Source: an uncultured Eubacteriales bacterium (lineage in GTDB: Bacteria > Bacillota > Clostridia > Christensenellales > UBA1242). From it: a stretch of DNA of 7,080 nucleotides. The notes beneath the pieces are model-generated. The model had not been told where the DNA came from, did not search any database, and saw only the letters and a list, made by a program, of their open reading frames with translations. Below, piece by piece: positions 6,751 through 7,080 of this stretch. Location: positions 1 through 7,080 of the forward strand of contig CAJKVX010000049.1 of assembly GCA_905203455.1 (NCBI GenBank), written 5' to 3'. The position numbers were made by a program, and so were the translations under genes. The stretch's first letter is position 1. Each line of letters starts with the position of its first letter.

Positions 6751-6794
6751 AAAACAAAAAACAACTAAATAAACATTGGGATGTAGCTCAGTTG
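6751..6794 (+). repeat. 44-bp exact direct repeat, copy 1 (flank plus tRNA-Ile 5' end)
   Basis: This copy is identical to 6877-6920, offset 126 bp. The first 26 bases are an A-rich flank (AAAACAAAAAACAACTAAAT and what follows); the last 18 are the acceptor 5' strand and start of the D-arm of a tRNA-Ile (TGGGATGTAGCTCAGTTG). Because non-coding flank and tRNA start are both copied, the repeat reflects a duplication, not merely tRNA similarity. Confidence 0.9.
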
Positions 6795-6812
6795 ACTTAA
6801 GCACCATCGTGG
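6777..6812 (+). pseudogene. Truncated, degenerate 5' fragment of tRNA-Ile, copy 1
   Basis: The fragment begins TGGGATGTAGCTCAGTTG like a tRNA-Ile, then carries ACTTAAGCACCATCGTGG where an intact gene has GTTAGAGCACCACCCTGA. The D-stem is disrupted (GCTC against AAGC) and similarity ends in the anticodon loop. There is no T-arm or 3' acceptor strand; a GC-rich hairpin segment follows. It cannot form a tRNA. Confidence 0.75.
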
Positions 6813-6832
6813 AGCCGAGCAAAGCGAACGCC

Positions 6833-6870
6833 CTCGCCCAAAGGCGAGTTAAGTGGGGGTCCCCCCACCT
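6833..6870 (+). repeat. GC-rich double hairpin between the tRNA-Ile fragments
   Basis: CTCGCC (6833-6838) pairs with GGCGAG (6843-6848) around CAAA. Directly after, GTGGGG (6853-6858) pairs with CCCCAC (6863-6868) around GTCC. The segment 6810-6870 is far richer in G and C than everything around it. No T-run follows on the plus strand, so it is not a standard terminator. It resembles small palindromic intergenic repeats (REP- or MITE-like), which is an inference. Confidence 0.6.
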
Positions 6871-6876
6871 AACAAA

Positions 6877-6920
6877 AAAACAAAAAACAACTAAATAAAC
6901 ATTGGGATGTAGCTCAGTTG
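6877..6920 (+). repeat. 44-bp exact direct repeat, copy 2 (flank plus tRNA-Ile 5' end)
   Basis: This is the second copy of the repeat at 6751-6794, again joining A-rich flank to the first 18 bases of a tRNA-Ile 5' half. After the exact repeat the two copies stay partly similar for about 18 more bases before diverging. Confidence 0.9.
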
Positions 6921-6945
6921 GTTAGAGCACCACCCTGATAAGGTG
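6903..6945 (+). pseudogene. 5' half of tRNA-Ile (GAT), copy 2, truncated at the anticodon stem
   Basis: The first 43 positions of a tRNA-Ile are present: acceptor 5' strand TGGGATG, an intact D-arm, and the anticodon arm CCACC-CTGATAA-GGTG with anticodon GAT. From position 7 onward it differs from the intact tRNA-Ile at 7005 only at two D-loop bases (TT for CC). At 6946 the sequence switches to unrelated AATTTGACC; the T-arm and 3' acceptor are missing. The clean break within the anticodon stem suggests recombination or integration rather than slow decay. Confidence 0.85.
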
Positions 6946-7004
6946 AATTTGACCACTTTGAGCAAGCCAAAGAGAGTTGCTAAACTCGTTAAAACAAACT
7001 ATAT

Positions 7005-7080
7005 AGAGATGTAGCTCAGCCGGTTAGAGCACCACCCTGATAAGGTGGGGGTCGGTGGTTCGAGTCCACTCATCTCTACC
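7005..7080 (+). tRNA. tRNA-Ile (anticodon GAT), last base of CCA outside the window
   Basis: The acceptor AGAGATG pairs perfectly with CATCTCT (7071-7077), with an A1-U72 pair as in other bacterial tRNA-Ile. The D-stem is GCTC/GAGC, the anticodon arm is CCACC-CTGATAA-GGTGG with anticodon GAT, the variable loop is GGGTC, and the T-arm is GGTGG-TTCGAGT-CCACT. Discriminator A and CC close the window. Anticodon GAT reads ATC and ATT. TATATA at 7000-7005 overlaps the 5' end and is badly placed to be its own promoter, so it is probably cleaved from a longer transcript. Confidence 0.95.

Noticed and set aside
6751..6920. A CRISPR-like repeat array
   Set aside because: There are only two repeat copies, 126 bp apart, and each contains tRNA-Ile sequence. 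There is no third unit and no regular spacer.
6977..7005. Promoter TTGCTA-17-TATATA for the intact tRNA-Ile
   Set aside because: The -10 box overlaps the first base of the mature tRNA, so transcription would begin inside the gene.

Overview
The window is AT-rich DNA with Shine-Dalgarno sites of the AAGGAG type, sigma-A-like promoters, TAA as the only stop codon used, and CCA-encoding tRNA genes. This fits a low-GC Gram-positive (Bacillota, Clostridia-like) bacterium, perhaps an uncultured host-associated one. That placement is an inference from base composition and gene families. No marker gene fixes the taxon.

Positions 1-5246, all on the minus strand, hold part of a cell-surface polysaccharide locus. 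Read in the direction of transcription, the main operon runs: a near-consensus promoter (4123-4094); a Wzz-type chain-length/co-polymerase protein (4062-2812); a GT4 glycosyltransferase (2812-1715); an EpsG/Wzy-type polymerase (1693-557); and a TupA-like ATP-grasp protein (543 to beyond the left edge). Gene junctions are tight (1-nt overlap, then gaps of 21 and 13 nt) and each gene has its own ribosome-binding site. The likely division of labour is that the glycosyltransferase extends a lipid-linked repeat unit, the EpsG/Wzy protein polymerises it outside the membrane, the Wzz protein sets chain length, and the TupA-like protein adds a further modification. A flippase, a priming sugar transferase and a tyrosine kinase are not seen here. 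Just upstream of the promoter lie three TTACAT repeats spaced exactly 21 bp apart, which looks like an activator-binding array.

Upstream of that operon is a second GT4 gene (5246-4215) with its own extended -10 promoter, a 5' leader hairpin and a terminator. It is interrupted by a single in-frame TAA and is called a pseudogene. Next upstream (6326-5334) is a predicted secreted protein of unknown function: a signal peptide, about 180 residues of Asn/Asp/Glu/Gly/Gln/Ser-rich low-complexity sequence, and a small C-terminal domain.

The right end (6492-7080) reads the other way. A strong promoter drives tRNA-Ala(TGC). It is followed by two strong stem-loops and a third hairpin that resembles an intrinsic terminator. 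Then come two truncated 5' halves of a tRNA-Ile gene, each preceded by the same flank (a 44-bp exact direct repeat, 126 bp apart), with a GC-rich double hairpin between them. A complete tRNA-Ile(GAT) closes the window, lacking only the last A of CCA. This tRNA-fragment region is the least ordinary part of the window. No clearly new multi-gene system is visible; the best leads are the phased operator array, the tRNA-Ile half-gene repeats with their hairpins, and the unknown secreted protein.
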